From Mediterranea sp. An20 (lineage in GTDB: Bacteria; Bacteroidota; Bacteroidia; Bacteroidales; Bacteroidaceae), in NCBI RefSeq assembly GCF_002160055.1, contig NZ_NFJV01000018.1, positions 1-64,000 on the forward strand: 64,000 bases of DNA, read 5' to 3'. Shown here piece by piece: positions 9,219 through 18,600 of this stretch. The notes below the pieces were generated by a model. It was not told the DNA's origin. It saw only the letters and a program-made list of their open reading frames with translations, and did no database searches. The translations under genes and the position numbers were made by a program. Position 1 is the stretch's first letter; each line of letters starts with the position of its first letter.

Positions 9219-9549
9219 AACAAATAAGATAATGAAATTAGTTAATAAATAAATATAGGAACAATTTGTTGTTTTTTCAGTTTCATCTGCTCGTTTCCAG
9301 AAAGATAAGACGTACAAAGGACAGTACAGAGGGGTAACGTATCATGGCAGCACACAGGCCGGATTTTGTCCGTCGTGCGGTTAAGGTTATGAAACAGGTG
9401 GACCGTCATGCGGCCACAACCCCTAACAGATGTCTTTTCCATCGGCCATTCCTTCCAAAAGATTTGCATTCGTTTTTCTGTACAACATTCTTGCAGTACT
9501 TTCTCCCGTATCCGGCTTGAAAGATTATACTACAATGTTTAAAACGCGA
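9219..9549 (-). other. Long 5' leader of the exbB operon
   Basis: About 325 bp lie between the predicted transcription start and the exbB ATG. A 75-codon frame inside it shows no family features and is not called. The leader could hold a regulatory RNA or a separate small RNA, but I recognise no known riboswitch signature. A weak AACAATTTGTT hairpin followed by T6 lies on the plus strand near 9260-9277. Confidence 0.35.
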
Positions 9550-9581
9550 CAAATTTAAACCAATAATTCAGATATGTCAAA
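9550..9581 (-). promoter_or_regulatory. Bacteroidetes-type promoter of the exbB operon
   Basis: On the minus strand TTTG (9581-9578) is followed after exactly 20 bp by TAAATTTG (9557-9550). This is a full match to the TTTG-N19-21-TAnnTTTG consensus. It is the best promoter match upstream of the cluster. Confidence 0.7.
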
Positions 9582-9901
9582 CAAATCGAGCGGAATTTCG
9601 GTGTTATAGCAAATTTTAACGCTACAAGAACGATTTTTTCATAAGAGAAGAAGGGTAATTTAGGGAAGAAAAGACAAAAAATACATTTTTCTACGTTGGA
9701 AAGGGACTGCCATTTCTTTTCAGGGCGGATATAAGGGGAACAGCCCTAAAGGTTATTGCCATGCTTGGTCTTTCTTCCTTTGAATTGCTTTTCGTCCATG
9801 AATGTTCCGGGAAGGCAGGATGCAGGAACCGGTTCCTGCACGGCCTGCATCTGCGGGAGACAGAACTTCACAATACACATGCTATCAGCCTGTTATATCA
9901 A

Positions 9902-9996
9902 ATATATAAGACATCTGGTTCTTATATATAAGAAGTCCGGTCCTTATATATCGGGCATCTGCGCCTTCTATATAAGGACCGGAGCTATTGCATATA
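9902..9996. repeat. Cluster of TATATAAG inverted motifs with a 15-bp perfect stem
   Basis: TCCGGTCCTTATATA (9936-9950) pairs perfectly with TATATAAGGACCGGA (9969-9983) around an 18-base loop. Just before it lies the 12-bp palindrome CTTATATATAAG (9921-9932), and further ATATATAAG and CATATAAG copies flank it, in alternating orientation. It sits 12-106 bp after the stop codon of the S46 peptidase (minus strand) and could serve as its 3' structure. The rest of 9582-9901 shows nothing recognisable. Confidence 0.7.
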
Positions 9997-10007
9997 AGCC
10001 GTGGCAC

Positions 10008-12152
10008 TCAGTCTCCCTCCACGCCCATTTCCTTGATAAGGCGGGTGGCTCCCCCATACTTTCCGATAATGAAAAGCACATAACGGATGTCTACGCCGAT
10101 GGTACGTTGCAACCGGGGTTCGTAGAGCACGTCGCTGCTCATCGCTTCCCAGTTGCCGTCGAAAGCCAAGCCCAGCAAACGGCCGCGGGCGTCAAACATG
10201 GCACTTCCCGAGTTGCCTCCGGTAATGTCGTTGTTTGAGATGAAGCAGACCTTCATCTCACCGTCGGAATCGGCATACGGACCGAACTGCCGGGATTCGA
10301 GCAGGCGCAACAGTTCGGGCTGCACTGCATAAGAGAGGTCACCGGGATGCTCGCGCACCTTTTCGAGGATGCCGCGCGAAGTGGTGAAGTAATTATACAC
10401 TGCGCCGTCATACGGTTCGTAGCCGCACACGGTGCCGAAACTAAGACGCATCGTAGAATTGGCGTCGGGGTAGAAACGACGGTCGCTGTACATCCGGCGC
10501 ACCGCCGCGTTCAGCAGGCGTTCGCCCCGCCCTATCTCACGGGAAGGCAGGAACATGTCGAAATGCATTTCAAACAGTTTGGTCAACAGGTCTATGCCCA
10601 ACGTCACGGCAGGGTCTTCGTAGATGTGATAAGTCGTGTCACGCGCCAGGAACCGCTGCAAGCCACGGGGCGTCACCAACTGTGTGCGGGCGTAAAGCTG
10701 GTCGACATAAGCCTTGGTATTGCCGGCATAAGCAGAATCGATGACGTGATACAAGTCCGGCCAGTAGACAGAATCCACTTTGGAACGGTAGACATCGAGC
10801 AGGGCGGCAAAGACCTGCTTGTCCAGCTGTGGATTCAGGTTGGCGTACTGCTCGACAATCTTTTCCATATTGGCCACCACCGCCTCGTGTTCGGCCTCAA
10901 AATCGAAGTTGAGGATGTTCAGGGCCATCTGTATCAATTCCGGTCCGTTAAAGAATACTTCTTCAAAATAAGCCTCCGCACGGTTTGTGGCACGGCGTGC
11001 CCGATAGTTCGCCTGCAGCGTATCCAGCAGTCCCGAAAGCTGCCTGCGCTCGCGGGGGGTCTGCTCTATCCAGCGGCGCAGTTCTTTTTCCAGCGCCTGC
11101 TTTTTCTCCACCACCTGCAAACGCCGGATAGCCCGGTTCATCCCGATGGAGTTTTTCCAATAATTAGAGCTTTCATCGTATTTCGAAGCATACATCAGGC
11201 GAATGGTGTCATTGGCTTCCATGGCCCGTTGCCAGATGCCCTGCTTCACCCCACGCACGTCTATCTGTGCCTGGTTGGAACCAGCCACCCTCTCTTCGAT
11301 GCCGAAAGAAGAAAGATAACGCTCGGTGTTCCCCGGATAGCCAAGGGTCATGCAGAAGGAGCCTTCCGTATAGCCTTCCAACGAGACAGGGGCTACATAA
11401 GCAGGATGATAGGGCACGTTATCCGCCGAATAAGGGGCAGGCATGTTGTCTTTACCGGCATAGATGCGGAAGACGGAGAAGTCGCCCGTATGGCGGGGCC
11501 ATTCCCAGTTATCGTTTTCCCGCCCGAACTTACCCACCGACGAAGGCGGAGCGAAGACCAGACGCACATCGGTATAATCGCGATAGACGGAAAGCCAGAA
11601 TTCATTGCCGCCATAGTAGGCATCGACGGCTCCTACGACGGTAGAATCTTTATCCCTCACCTCGCGCTCTATGGCCCACATCACCGAGTCGACGGCCAGC
11701 GAACGTTCCGTCTCATCCATGTCGGGACGCACGACGGAAAGCACGCGGCGGGTCACGTTTTCTTGCTTCACCAGAAAGCGCACAAACAGGTCGGGACAGG
11801 GCAGTTCATCGGCATAATCCGGTGCCAAGAAGCCGTCGGTCAGGTAGTCGTGGTCTACGGTGCTTAACTGGCGGATGCTGCTGAAGCCGCAATGGTGATT
11901 GGTAAGCACCAGTCCTTCAGTGCTCACCACCACTCCTGAGCAGAAGCCGCCGAAGCTGACCACGGCATCTTTCAGCGAAGGGTGCTCCGGGTCATAAAGT
12001 TGGCGCGGCGAAAGTTCCAGCCCTAAATCTTTCATGGCACGGCGCGTATTCCGGTCCATGTTACCCAACATCCACATGCCCTCGTCGGCCTGCGCCAGGA
12101 CCGTTGCACACACGCAGGCAACGGCAGTCAACAAATGTCTTAGTCTCATCAT
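10008..12152 (-). CDS. S46 family dipeptidyl-peptidase, DPP7 type
   Basis: A 714-residue periplasmic serine peptidase that removes dipeptides from the N-terminus of oligopeptides. A signal peptide (1-22) is followed by the mature DEGMWMLGN. The catalytic His is in TNHHC (86/87), the Asp in HTGDFSVFR, and the Ser is Ser648 in GGNSGS. Eighteen residues after the Ser is Gly666 (AFDGNWEAM). In the family this position is Gly in DPP7 and Arg in the acidic-specific DPP11, so hydrophobic P1 preference is predicted. The length is typical. It appears to be a single gene between two hairpins. Confidence 0.92.
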   Translation of the reverse strand: MMRLRHLLTAVACVCATVLAQADEGMWMLGNMDRNTRRAMKDLGLELSPRQLYDPEHPSLKDAVVSFGGFCSGVVVSTEGLVLTNHHCGFSSIRQLSTVDHDYLTDGFLAPDYADELPCPDLFVRFLVKQENVTRRVLSVVRPDMDETERSLAVDSVMWAIEREVRDKDSTVVGAVDAYYGGNEFWLSVYRDYTDVRLVFAPPSSVGKFGRENDNWEWPRHTGDFSVFRIYAGKDNMPAPYSADNVPYHPAYVAPVSLEGYTEGSFCMTLGYPGNTERYLSSFGIEERVAGSNQAQIDVRGVKQGIWQRAMEANDTIRLMYASKYDESSNYWKNSIGMNRAIRRLQVVEKKQALEKELRRWIEQTPRERRQLSGLLDTLQANYRARRATNRAEAYFEEVFFNGPELIQMALNILNFDFEAEHEAVVANMEKIVEQYANLNPQLDKQVFAALLDVYRSKVDSVYWPDLYHVIDSAYAGNTKAYVDQLYARTQLVTPRGLQRFLARDTTYHIYEDPAVTLGIDLLTKLFEMHFDMFLPSREIGRGERLLNAAVRRMYSDRRFYPDANSTMRLSFGTVCGYEPYDGAVYNYFTTSRGILEKVREHPGDLSYAVQPELLRLLESRQFGPYADSDGEMKVCFISNNDITGGNSGSAMFDARGRLLGLAFDGNWEAMSSDVLYEPRLQRTIGVDIRYVLFIIGKYGGATRLIKEMGVEGD

Positions 12153-12227
12153 GGTCTTTGTTTATCATTAAGCAGTTAGAGGGAGGGAAAGGGAGTCATC
12201 GCTTCGCCCAAGGAGTGAAAAGCCAAT

Positions 12228-12251
12228 AGTAAGCCAATGAAAGGTATTGGC
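12228..12251 (-). terminator. Putative terminator of the TPR-HTH regulator gene
   Basis: GCCAATA (12232-12238) and TATTGGC (12245-12251) form a 7-bp stem. On the minus strand the stem runs into TTTT, 60-80 bp after the regulator's stop codon. Confidence 0.45.
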
Positions 12252-12311
12252 CTATAACTCTTTTTACCCCCTTTGACTCCTTCTAACTACAAACTCCATA
12301 TCTTCATATTA

Positions 12312-14201
12312 TCAAAACCTCCACAACCAGCTGTCCAGCATCTCGCCCGGCGACAATCCGAACCCCTCGCTCTGCTGCAGCCGCTTCTTCAGGCGGGATT
12401 TCTGCTGGGAGACGGACGAGGGCGACACCGCCATCAGGATGGCTATCTGCGAAACGGTGAAGCGCAGCTTGATGAGGATGCAGTATTGCAGGTCCACGTC
12501 CGTCAGTTGGGGAAAACGCACCTTCAGGCGGACGGTGAAGCGGTTGTAGATGCTGTCGGTCAGGAGGGCCAGTTTCTTCCACTCGCCTTCGCCCAGGAAC
12601 TTGGGCTGGCGGCGCAACAGCTGCACCAGGCTGTCGCGGCGGATGAGTTCTTCCACCAAAGCCTGCTCGTGCGCCTCCAACTGTCGAAGCCGCTCGGCTT
12701 GCTGGCGCAGGATGCGTTGTTCCTCCGTGTCGTACTTGTCCCGGTAGTGGTCCAGCGAACTTTGCAAGCGTTGGTTCTCCGCGTCAAGTGTCTTGTTCTG
12801 TTGCTGCAGGGCATCGATGGCGGCTTGCAGTTCATCTCGCTGGACTTGCGATTCTTGGCGCTCATCGGCCAACTGGGCTTGTAGCAAGACGATACTCTGG
12901 CTATTCTGGCGGAGGGTCTCTTCGTTGTCGTGCAGACGGATGGCGTCTTGCCTCAGTTGCTCGCGAATGCGGCGCAGGCGGCGGCGATAGGCCACGGTGA
13001 GCAGGATGATAATCCCCAGCAAGGCGACAGCCAAGGAGAGGCCGATGATGACGCTGCGGTCGCGCTCCATCCGGATACGGTTACGCTCGTTGGCCAGTTG
13101 CTCGTTGTCGTACTTCTCCTTGATTTCGGCCACTTGCCGGGACAGTTGTTGCCGCAGGGCGAGGGGCTGGTAGTAGCGCATGGAGTCGGCAGCCCAGACG
13201 GAGCGTGCATATTGCTGCTTGGCGCGGTAGTACTGGAACAGCAGGTCGTAAATGTTGTAGCGCAGGTTGTTGCGGTCGGGCAAGGTCATGGCCTCGTCGA
13301 TGTACACCTGTGCCGAGTCGGGCTGGTCCAGTTGGAGGTAAGTCTGGATGAGCGTTATCAGGATAGGCTGCTTGCTGTCGGGCGTCTGGCTGGACAGGTA
13401 GTCTTTGGTTTCCTTCAGCAGCGGCAGGGCTTCGAAGGGTTGCTGGAGGGTCATGTAGAGCACGGCCAGTTCGTATTTGCTCTGCATCTCCAAGTATTGG
13501 TCTTTGGCCAGGGCAGCCAGCCGGGTGGCTTGGCGGAAATGCTCCACGCCTTCTTCCGGGCGGTTGTGGAGCGTGTCTTCGTGTATGGCCGCGAAGTAGA
13601 GGCGCCCCATGTACATGTGCGCCAGAGCCAGGGCAGCGGTATCTCTGCATGCTTCGGCCAGCTGCAGGAAGCGGCTGGCGGTCTGGGCGCCTTCGTCCCT
13701 CAGGTGGGTGCGTTGCAGGTAGAAGCTGGTGAGCAGTTGCCGGCAGCGCATTTCCATCCGCGGGTCGCCGCTCTCCAAAGCTGCTTGCAAGGCTTGCGAA
13801 TAGACCTGTTGCGCCTGCTCCATCTCGCCCCGCCACTCCAGGCTGCGGGCATGGAGCAGGAGGGCTTCGGTTTGCTCCGCGGGGGTGCCGTGCCGCTCCA
13901 GATAATCAACAATGGGAACAATCAGCGAGTCATTGACGCCCCGGTTGGTCTGCGCGGCGGTGAGCCAGGCTTGTGCCAGTTGCCACAGGACGCGCTCGTG
14001 GCGGTCGGTAGGCGGCGCCAGGCGGTTAATGGAATCGAGCAGGCGGACGTCTTTTTCATCGCTGCTATTGTGCGTGGAGAGGATGAGGTCGAGCCATGCT
14101 TGCTGTCGGGCGGCCAGGACAGTGTCGTTTGTACGGCTGCACGAGGTAATGGCTGTACAGGCCGCACACAAGCTCATCAGGAAGAAAAGGAGATGTCGCA
14201 T
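12312..14201 (-). CDS. Membrane-anchored TPR protein with C-terminal HTH (transcriptional regulator)
   Basis: A 629-residue protein. An N-terminal export signal with a possible lipobox (AITSC, Cys21) is followed by TPR-like helices at about 40-370 and one membrane helix near 390-412 (VIIGLSLAVALLGIIILL). A long Gln/Arg-rich coiled coil covers about 420-540. The C-terminal helix-turn-helix at about 590-620 (VSQIAILMAVSPSSVSQQKSRL) resembles LuxR/sigma-type DNA-binding domains. The layout is a periplasmic sensor joined through the membrane to a cytoplasmic DNA-binding domain. The start was set at the ATG before the signal peptide. An upstream in-frame ATG (14339) would overlap the end of the preceding receptor gene. 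The target is unknown; the adjacent receptor gene, 106 bp upstream, is a candidate. Confidence 0.75.
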   Translation of the reverse strand: MRHLLFFLMSLCAACTAITSCSRTNDTVLAARQQAWLDLILSTHNSSDEKDVRLLDSINRLAPPTDRHERVLWQLAQAWLTAAQTNRGVNDSLIVPIVDYLERHGTPAEQTEALLLHARSLEWRGEMEQAQQVYSQALQAALESGDPRMEMRCRQLLTSFYLQRTHLRDEGAQTASRFLQLAEACRDTAALALAHMYMGRLYFAAIHEDTLHNRPEEGVEHFRQATRLAALAKDQYLEMQSKYELAVLYMTLQQPFEALPLLKETKDYLSSQTPDSKQPILITLIQTYLQLDQPDSAQVYIDEAMTLPDRNNLRYNIYDLLFQYYRAKQQYARSVWAADSMRYYQPLALRQQLSRQVAEIKEKYDNEQLANERNRIRMERDRSVIIGLSLAVALLGIIILLTVAYRRRLRRIREQLRQDAIRLHDNEETLRQNSQSIVLLQAQLADERQESQVQRDELQAAIDALQQQNKTLDAENQRLQSSLDHYRDKYDTEEQRILRQQAERLRQLEAHEQALVEELIRRDSLVQLLRRQPKFLGEGEWKKLALLTDSIYNRFTVRLKVRFPQLTDVDLQYCILIKLRFTVSQIAILMAVSPSSVSQQKSRLKKRLQQSEGFGLSPGEMLDSWLWRF

Positions 14202-14307
14202 AGTTTCTATGTATTCCAAAAACACCGCAAAGGTACTCTTTTCTGCCTCTTGCTCCAAGTCCGGCCCCTGCAAAGTGGGAAAAACGGGCACGGCGACCCG
14301 CTGTGGG

Positions 14308-16635
14308 CTACATGCGGCTGCGCTGCTCCTGCCCGGCACCCGTGCCTTTGTACTTGCTCTTGGCGGGGTTGAACTTGTAGCGGAGGGTCAGCGTGATGCT
14401 GCGACGCGATTGCGGGTTGACCCTTATCAGGCGGTCGCCGCCATAGAGGGTGGCGTCGCTGCCGGCAGAGTTGAAGAGGTCGCGTCCCTGCAACTGCAGG
14501 CTGAGGCGGTCGTTGAGGAATGCCTTGCGCAGACCGACGTCCACCGACCAAGGAAGGTTGTCGAGGTGATAGTTCTCCTGGTCGCCGCGCGTGGTGAGCG
14601 AGGCATCCACGTCTAATGTCAGTCCCCACGGCAGGCGGATGTTGTTGCGCCAGCTGAAGTTGCCCATGGGGGTATTGAAGTTCTTCTGCGTGCCGCCGGG
14701 CATATCGACCAGGTACCATTGCTGGAGCATCATCAGCGTGAGCTGGGGCGACCACGGGCCGAAGGTGGGCGACAGGCTGAGGGTGAGGTAGAGCTTGTCG
14801 GCGTCACCCTTGTTGAGGTAGGTTATCAGCGAGATGCTGGGGTTGTCCTCCGAATAGGCCCCGGTCTGCTGGATGATGAAGTCCTTGATGCGTGTATAGC
14901 GTGCGTTGAAGTAAATCCACTTCCACGAAATGTCCGCCGACAGGCGGTGGATGAGGGAAGGACGGAGCAAGGGGTTGCCGCCCTCGTAAGTGTAGCGGTT
15001 GGCGTAGGTGATGTTGCTGCGCAGCAGGTAATAGCTGGGACGGTTGATGCTGCCGGTGTAGCTCAGCGAGAGTTGCGCCTTGCCCACGGGCAGGGAAAGC
15101 GAAAGCGTGGGGAAGACATTGTCGTAGGTTCGGCTCTGCTCGTCCACCCGGACATCGTTTTCGTAATAATCGGAAGTGATGTGCTCGTAGCGCACACCCG
15201 CCGTGGCTTGCAGCTTGCCGAAGGTGCGGGCATATTCCAAGAAAGCTGAACCGGCATTCTCCTCGATGTTGCTGTAGTCGTTGTCCAAGATGCCTTGGTC
15301 GTTGATGTACGTGTTCGTATGGTCGGTATAGGTGTACTCGCCGCCGAAGGACAGATTGCCTTCCCACAAGGGACGGCTGACGATGAGCTTGGCGGCATAG
15401 AGGGTGTTCTCGTCTTTGTTGTAGCTGGTGACGTTCTGTTCTTGCGGAGCTTCGCCGACGGTGGTGTAGTGTTCCCACGTGTCCTGAAAAGACTTGCTGT
15501 ACGCCCACAGGCCGTCGGCATTGAAGTCGATGTTCCAGTCGCCCGCCTGCCCGTTGTAATAGACGTTGAGGGTGTGGCTGGTGGAGGGGTTCCTCTGCCG
15601 GTTCCGGCTGGTGTTCTCTTCGTAAAGTTCATCGTTTCGGAACACATGCGAATACATGGGATTGATGTTCCACCAGTCCTTGGGCGTGCGGTCGAAGTCG
15701 TAACGGACGCCTATGGAGTGGTTTTCGTTGAACTGGTAGTTGAGCGAGAGCATGGTGGAGACGTTATGGAAACCTCCTGTTGTAGAAATAAGGCTCTCCT
15801 GCCGCCATGTGTTGTCCAGGAAAGTCTCTGTGGTCAGTCTCTTGTTGTCCTCACCGGAGAGTTTCGAGCCATAGAGCATCCCGCTGAGGTCGAAGCCTCC
15901 TTTGCGGTAGTTGAAGTTGAACTGGTCGAGCACAGTCCAGCCGTATTGGTAGCGGGTGAGGAAGCGGTTGTTGAAGCCGAAGCCTTCGCCCTGCGCCTTC
16001 TTGGTATAGATGCGCACCACCGCCTGCACCGTAGCGTCATACCGTGCACCGGGGTTGCGCACCACCTCTACCCGTTTGATGTTGTCGCTCTCCAGTTGGT
16101 CCAGCTCACTGGCGTCGCGCATTTTACGTCCGTTGATGTAGATTTCAGCCGTGCCGCTGCCGAAGACGTTCACCGTCCCCTCGTCTGCCGACACACCGGG
16201 CAACTTGTTCAGCAGGTCGTTGCCCGTGCCCGCTTGTTCCAGGATGCTGCCCTGCACGGTGGTGACCTGCGCATCTCCCTTCAGCCGCACCTTAGGCAGG
16301 TCTGCCTTCACCACCACCTCGCCCAGCATCTGCGCATCGGGCTGCAACTGGAGGATGCCGAGGTCTTGCCCCGTGCATTCCTTATATAGCGTCGTATAAC
16401 CGATGGAAGAGATGCGGATGAGCCGGTTCCGGCACGCAGAGTTCAGGACGAAAGTGCCGTCGTCGCCGCTCACCACGCCCGCCACGAAAGCGGAGTCGGG
16501 CAAGGAGAGCAGCACGATGTTGGCATACGGCAGGGGTTGATGGTTCTCGTCGATAAGTTTTCCCGTGATGGACTGCGCCCGCACAGCAAAGGTTGCCAGC
16601 AGGGACAGACAGAGGAATGCGATTCGTTGTTTCAT
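14308..16635 (-). CDS. TonB-dependent outer-membrane beta-barrel receptor (not SusC)
   Basis: A 775-residue outer-membrane protein. A signal peptide at 1-20 (VRAQ) is followed by a carboxypeptidase-regulatory-like domain at about 21-105, then a plug domain (NDLLNKLPGVSADEGTVNVFG at about 137-157 and YINGRKM). The remaining 550 residues have the alternating pattern of a 22-strand barrel. It is shorter than SusC (about 1000-1100 residues) and has no SusD partner, so it may import a peptide, metal complex or cofactor. The C-terminus is charged (GQEQRSRM) and lacks the usual terminal aromatic residue. The TPR-HTH regulator follows it. Confidence 0.8.
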   Translation of the reverse strand: MKQRIAFLCLSLLATFAVRAQSITGKLIDENHQPLPYANIVLLSLPDSAFVAGVVSGDDGTFVLNSACRNRLIRISSIGYTTLYKECTGQDLGILQLQPDAQMLGEVVVKADLPKVRLKGDAQVTTVQGSILEQAGTGNDLLNKLPGVSADEGTVNVFGSGTAEIYINGRKMRDASELDQLESDNIKRVEVVRNPGARYDATVQAVVRIYTKKAQGEGFGFNNRFLTRYQYGWTVLDQFNFNYRKGGFDLSGMLYGSKLSGEDNKRLTTETFLDNTWRQESLISTTGGFHNVSTMLSLNYQFNENHSIGVRYDFDRTPKDWWNINPMYSHVFRNDELYEENTSRNRQRNPSTSHTLNVYYNGQAGDWNIDFNADGLWAYSKSFQDTWEHYTTVGEAPQEQNVTSYNKDENTLYAAKLIVSRPLWEGNLSFGGEYTYTDHTNTYINDQGILDNDYSNIEENAGSAFLEYARTFGKLQATAGVRYEHITSDYYENDVRVDEQSRTYDNVFPTLSLSLPVGKAQLSLSYTGSINRPSYYLLRSNITYANRYTYEGGNPLLRPSLIHRLSADISWKWIYFNARYTRIKDFIIQQTGAYSEDNPSISLITYLNKGDADKLYLTLSLSPTFGPWSPQLTLMMLQQWYLVDMPGGTQKNFNTPMGNFSWRNNIRLPWGLTLDVDASLTTRGDQENYHLDNLPWSVDVGLRKAFLNDRLSLQLQGRDLFNSAGSDATLYGGDRLIRVNPQSRRSITLTLRYKFNPAKSKYKGTGAGQEQRSRM

Positions 16636-16708
16636 GAGTTCTGTTCGTTAAAGGGTTATTTTGCTCTGCCAGACGGGCCATACCGCCCCATCCGTTGCAT
16701 TGCGGGAG

Positions 16709-16716
16709 CAAAATTA
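16709..16716 (-). promoter_or_regulatory. Putative -7 box of the outer-membrane receptor gene
   Basis: The minus strand reads TAATTTTG, a TAnnTTTG match 74 bp before the receptor start codon. The -33 element is not clear. Confidence 0.4.
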
Positions 16717-16821
16717 GTGCATTCCTCCGGTACGACCGCGCAACACGCCTCTACAGCCAGGCAGTCCTAAAACAGCGATTATCAATCAGATAAGAAGATT
16801 CCCACCCCGGTTCATCTCTAC

Positions 16822-18276
16822 TCAGCTCTTCCGCTTCGCGAAACGCCGGCCTATCACCGGCCAGTGCGACAGCGGCAGGTCGCGCCGGATGATATACGCC
16901 ACGAACACCAGCAGCAGTACAGTCCGCCACAGCAAGCGCAGCCCCAAAGAGTCTATCGGCATGTATTCGCCTGCCGCATAAAGCACGGCTGCCAGCAAGA
17001 CATACGTACCGATGCCGCGCAGGTCGTAGCGGATGGGATATTTCTTCTGTCCGACAAAATAAGAAAAAAGCATGGCCACACCGTAGCCGGCAAATCCGCC
17101 CCACGCACAGGCCATGTATCCAAACCGGGGCACCAGCGCCACATTGACAGCCACCAACACCGCACAGCCCGCCAGCGAAAACCAGGCTCCCCAACGGGTT
17201 TCGTCTATCAGCTTATACCAGAAAGAGAGATTGAAGTAAACTCCCATAAAAATCTCGGCCATCATAACAACCGGCACCACACGCAACCCCTCCCAATAAC
17301 TGCGGTCGATGAGATATTTCAGAATATCCAGATAAAACATTACCGCCAGAAAAGCCAATAACGTAAATATGATGAAGAACTTCATGACCAATGCATAAGT
17401 CTCGCGGTTGTCCTTATCACGGCTCTTACCGAACACAAAAGGCTCGTAGGCATAGCGGAAAGCCTGGGTCAGCATGGCCATAATCATGGCGACCTTGGCG
17501 CAGGCACCGTAGATGCCCAGCTGCACGTTGGTCTCTGCCGGGTCGGGGTAAACAAAAGGGAAGATGATTTTATCGGCCACCTGGTTCAAAATACCGGCAA
17601 TGCCCAGCACCAGCAACGGCAGGCAATAACGCAACATACGCTGCAACAAGGCACGGTCCAGCACATAGCGGAAACCACTCAGTTCGGGCACCATACATAC
17701 CATGATGACCGACGTACAAATGAGATTGAAGAGAAAAGCGCATCCCACGTCTTCGCCGTCCATGCCCACATAGTACGCCATATTCAGCCCGATGTTGAGC
17801 ACAATGAACAGCATCTTGAGAGCCGCGAAACGCAACGCCCGCTTGCGATAGCGCAGATAAGCAAAGGGAATGCTCTGCACTGCATCCATGGCTACGACAA
17901 TCATCATCATGCCTACATACCACGGATGCTCCCCATATCCCAGCCAATTGGCCACACAGGGCAGGAAGCCCAATCCCAGCGCCAGAAACACGACACAGCC
18001 TCCCGCTACAGCCAGCAATGTAGTGGAATACACCCGCATCGGGTCCTCGCCTTCGCGATTGGCAAAACGGAAGAAGCCGGTTTCCATGCCGCAGGTAAGC
18101 AATACCAGCACCAGTGCCACCCAGGCATAGATATTGGTCACTACCCCATATCCCCCCGACTCCACAGGCATGGACATGGTATAGACAGGTACCAGCAAGT
18201 AATTCAAAAAACGGCCTACAATGCTACTCAGGCCGTAAATGGCAGTATCTTTAGCAAGACTTTTCAGATTACTCAT
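16822..18276 (-). CDS. Polysaccharide flippase (Wzx/MATE-like, oligosaccharide exporter superfamily)
   Basis: A 484-residue integral membrane protein with about 12-14 hydrophobic helices. It starts MSNLKSLAKDTAIYGLSSIVGRF, the usual N-terminus of Bacteroidetes polysaccharide biosynthesis proteins; 22 upstream in-frame residues were left out. It probably flips a lipid-linked sugar across the inner membrane. No glycosyltransferases lie beside it, so the substrate cannot be assigned. It is codirectional with ruvB but separated by a long inverted repeat. Confidence 0.85.
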   Translation of the reverse strand: MSNLKSLAKDTAIYGLSSIVGRFLNYLLVPVYTMSMPVESGGYGVVTNIYAWVALVLVLLTCGMETGFFRFANREGEDPMRVYSTTLLAVAGGCVVFLALGLGFLPCVANWLGYGEHPWYVGMMMIVVAMDAVQSIPFAYLRYRKRALRFAALKMLFIVLNIGLNMAYYVGMDGEDVGCAFLFNLICTSVIMVCMVPELSGFRYVLDRALLQRMLRYCLPLLVLGIAGILNQVADKIIFPFVYPDPAETNVQLGIYGACAKVAMIMAMLTQAFRYAYEPFVFGKSRDKDNRETYALVMKFFIIFTLLAFLAVMFYLDILKYLIDRSYWEGLRVVPVVMMAEIFMGVYFNLSFWYKLIDETRWGAWFSLAGCAVLVAVNVALVPRFGYMACAWGGFAGYGVAMLFSYFVGQKKYPIRYDLRGIGTYVLLAAVLYAAGEYMPIDSLGLRLLWRTVLLLVFVAYIIRRDLPLSHWPVIGRRFAKRKS

Positions 18277-18382
18277 ACGTATCAGCATTAAACAATGAAG
18301 ATTTGCTTTCAACAGGCCCGGCAGTTTGTCGCCTGCCCGCACCTCTGTCTACCCGAAGCAAACGGAGGGTGTGTCACAATCA

Positions 18383-18576
18383 CTATCATTAGCTTCGCTC
18401 AAAACCTCTTTTAATTATTTCATTCTCATTAAGGTATAGTCTGTCACCCCGAGCTTAGTCGAGGGGTCTCACTATGCGTAATGTGAGATGTTTCGACTTC
18501 GCTCCGCTCCGCTCAACATGACAGGCTATACCTTAATGAAATAGTTAAAAGAGGTTTTGAGCGAAGCTAATGATAG
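18383..18576. repeat. Long inverted repeat (REP-like) between ruvB and the flippase gene
   Basis: Arms 18383-18446 and 18519-18576 are inverted copies that differ by two substitutions and a 6-base insertion (CTCATT). Inside the loop is TCTCAC-N10-GTGAGA and a 32-base core (18487-18518) that recurs, with one mismatch and in opposite orientation, at 26161-26192 and 27998-28029. It forms a hairpin of about 60 bp in any transcript joining ruvB to the flippase. Confidence 0.85.
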
Positions 18577-18600
18577 GCAATATCTATTTTGACATACCCT

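Noticed and set aside
9242..9469. 75-codon minus frame before exbB
   Set aside because: No motif, odd composition and no ribosome site; treated as part of the leader.
10347..11867. 506-codon plus-strand open frame
   Set aside because: Antisense to the S46 peptidase gene; no family motif; the peptidase frame has signal peptide and catalytic residues.
12930..14372. 480-codon plus-strand open frame
   Set aside because: Antisense to the TPR-HTH regulator; composition is biased and no domain is seen.
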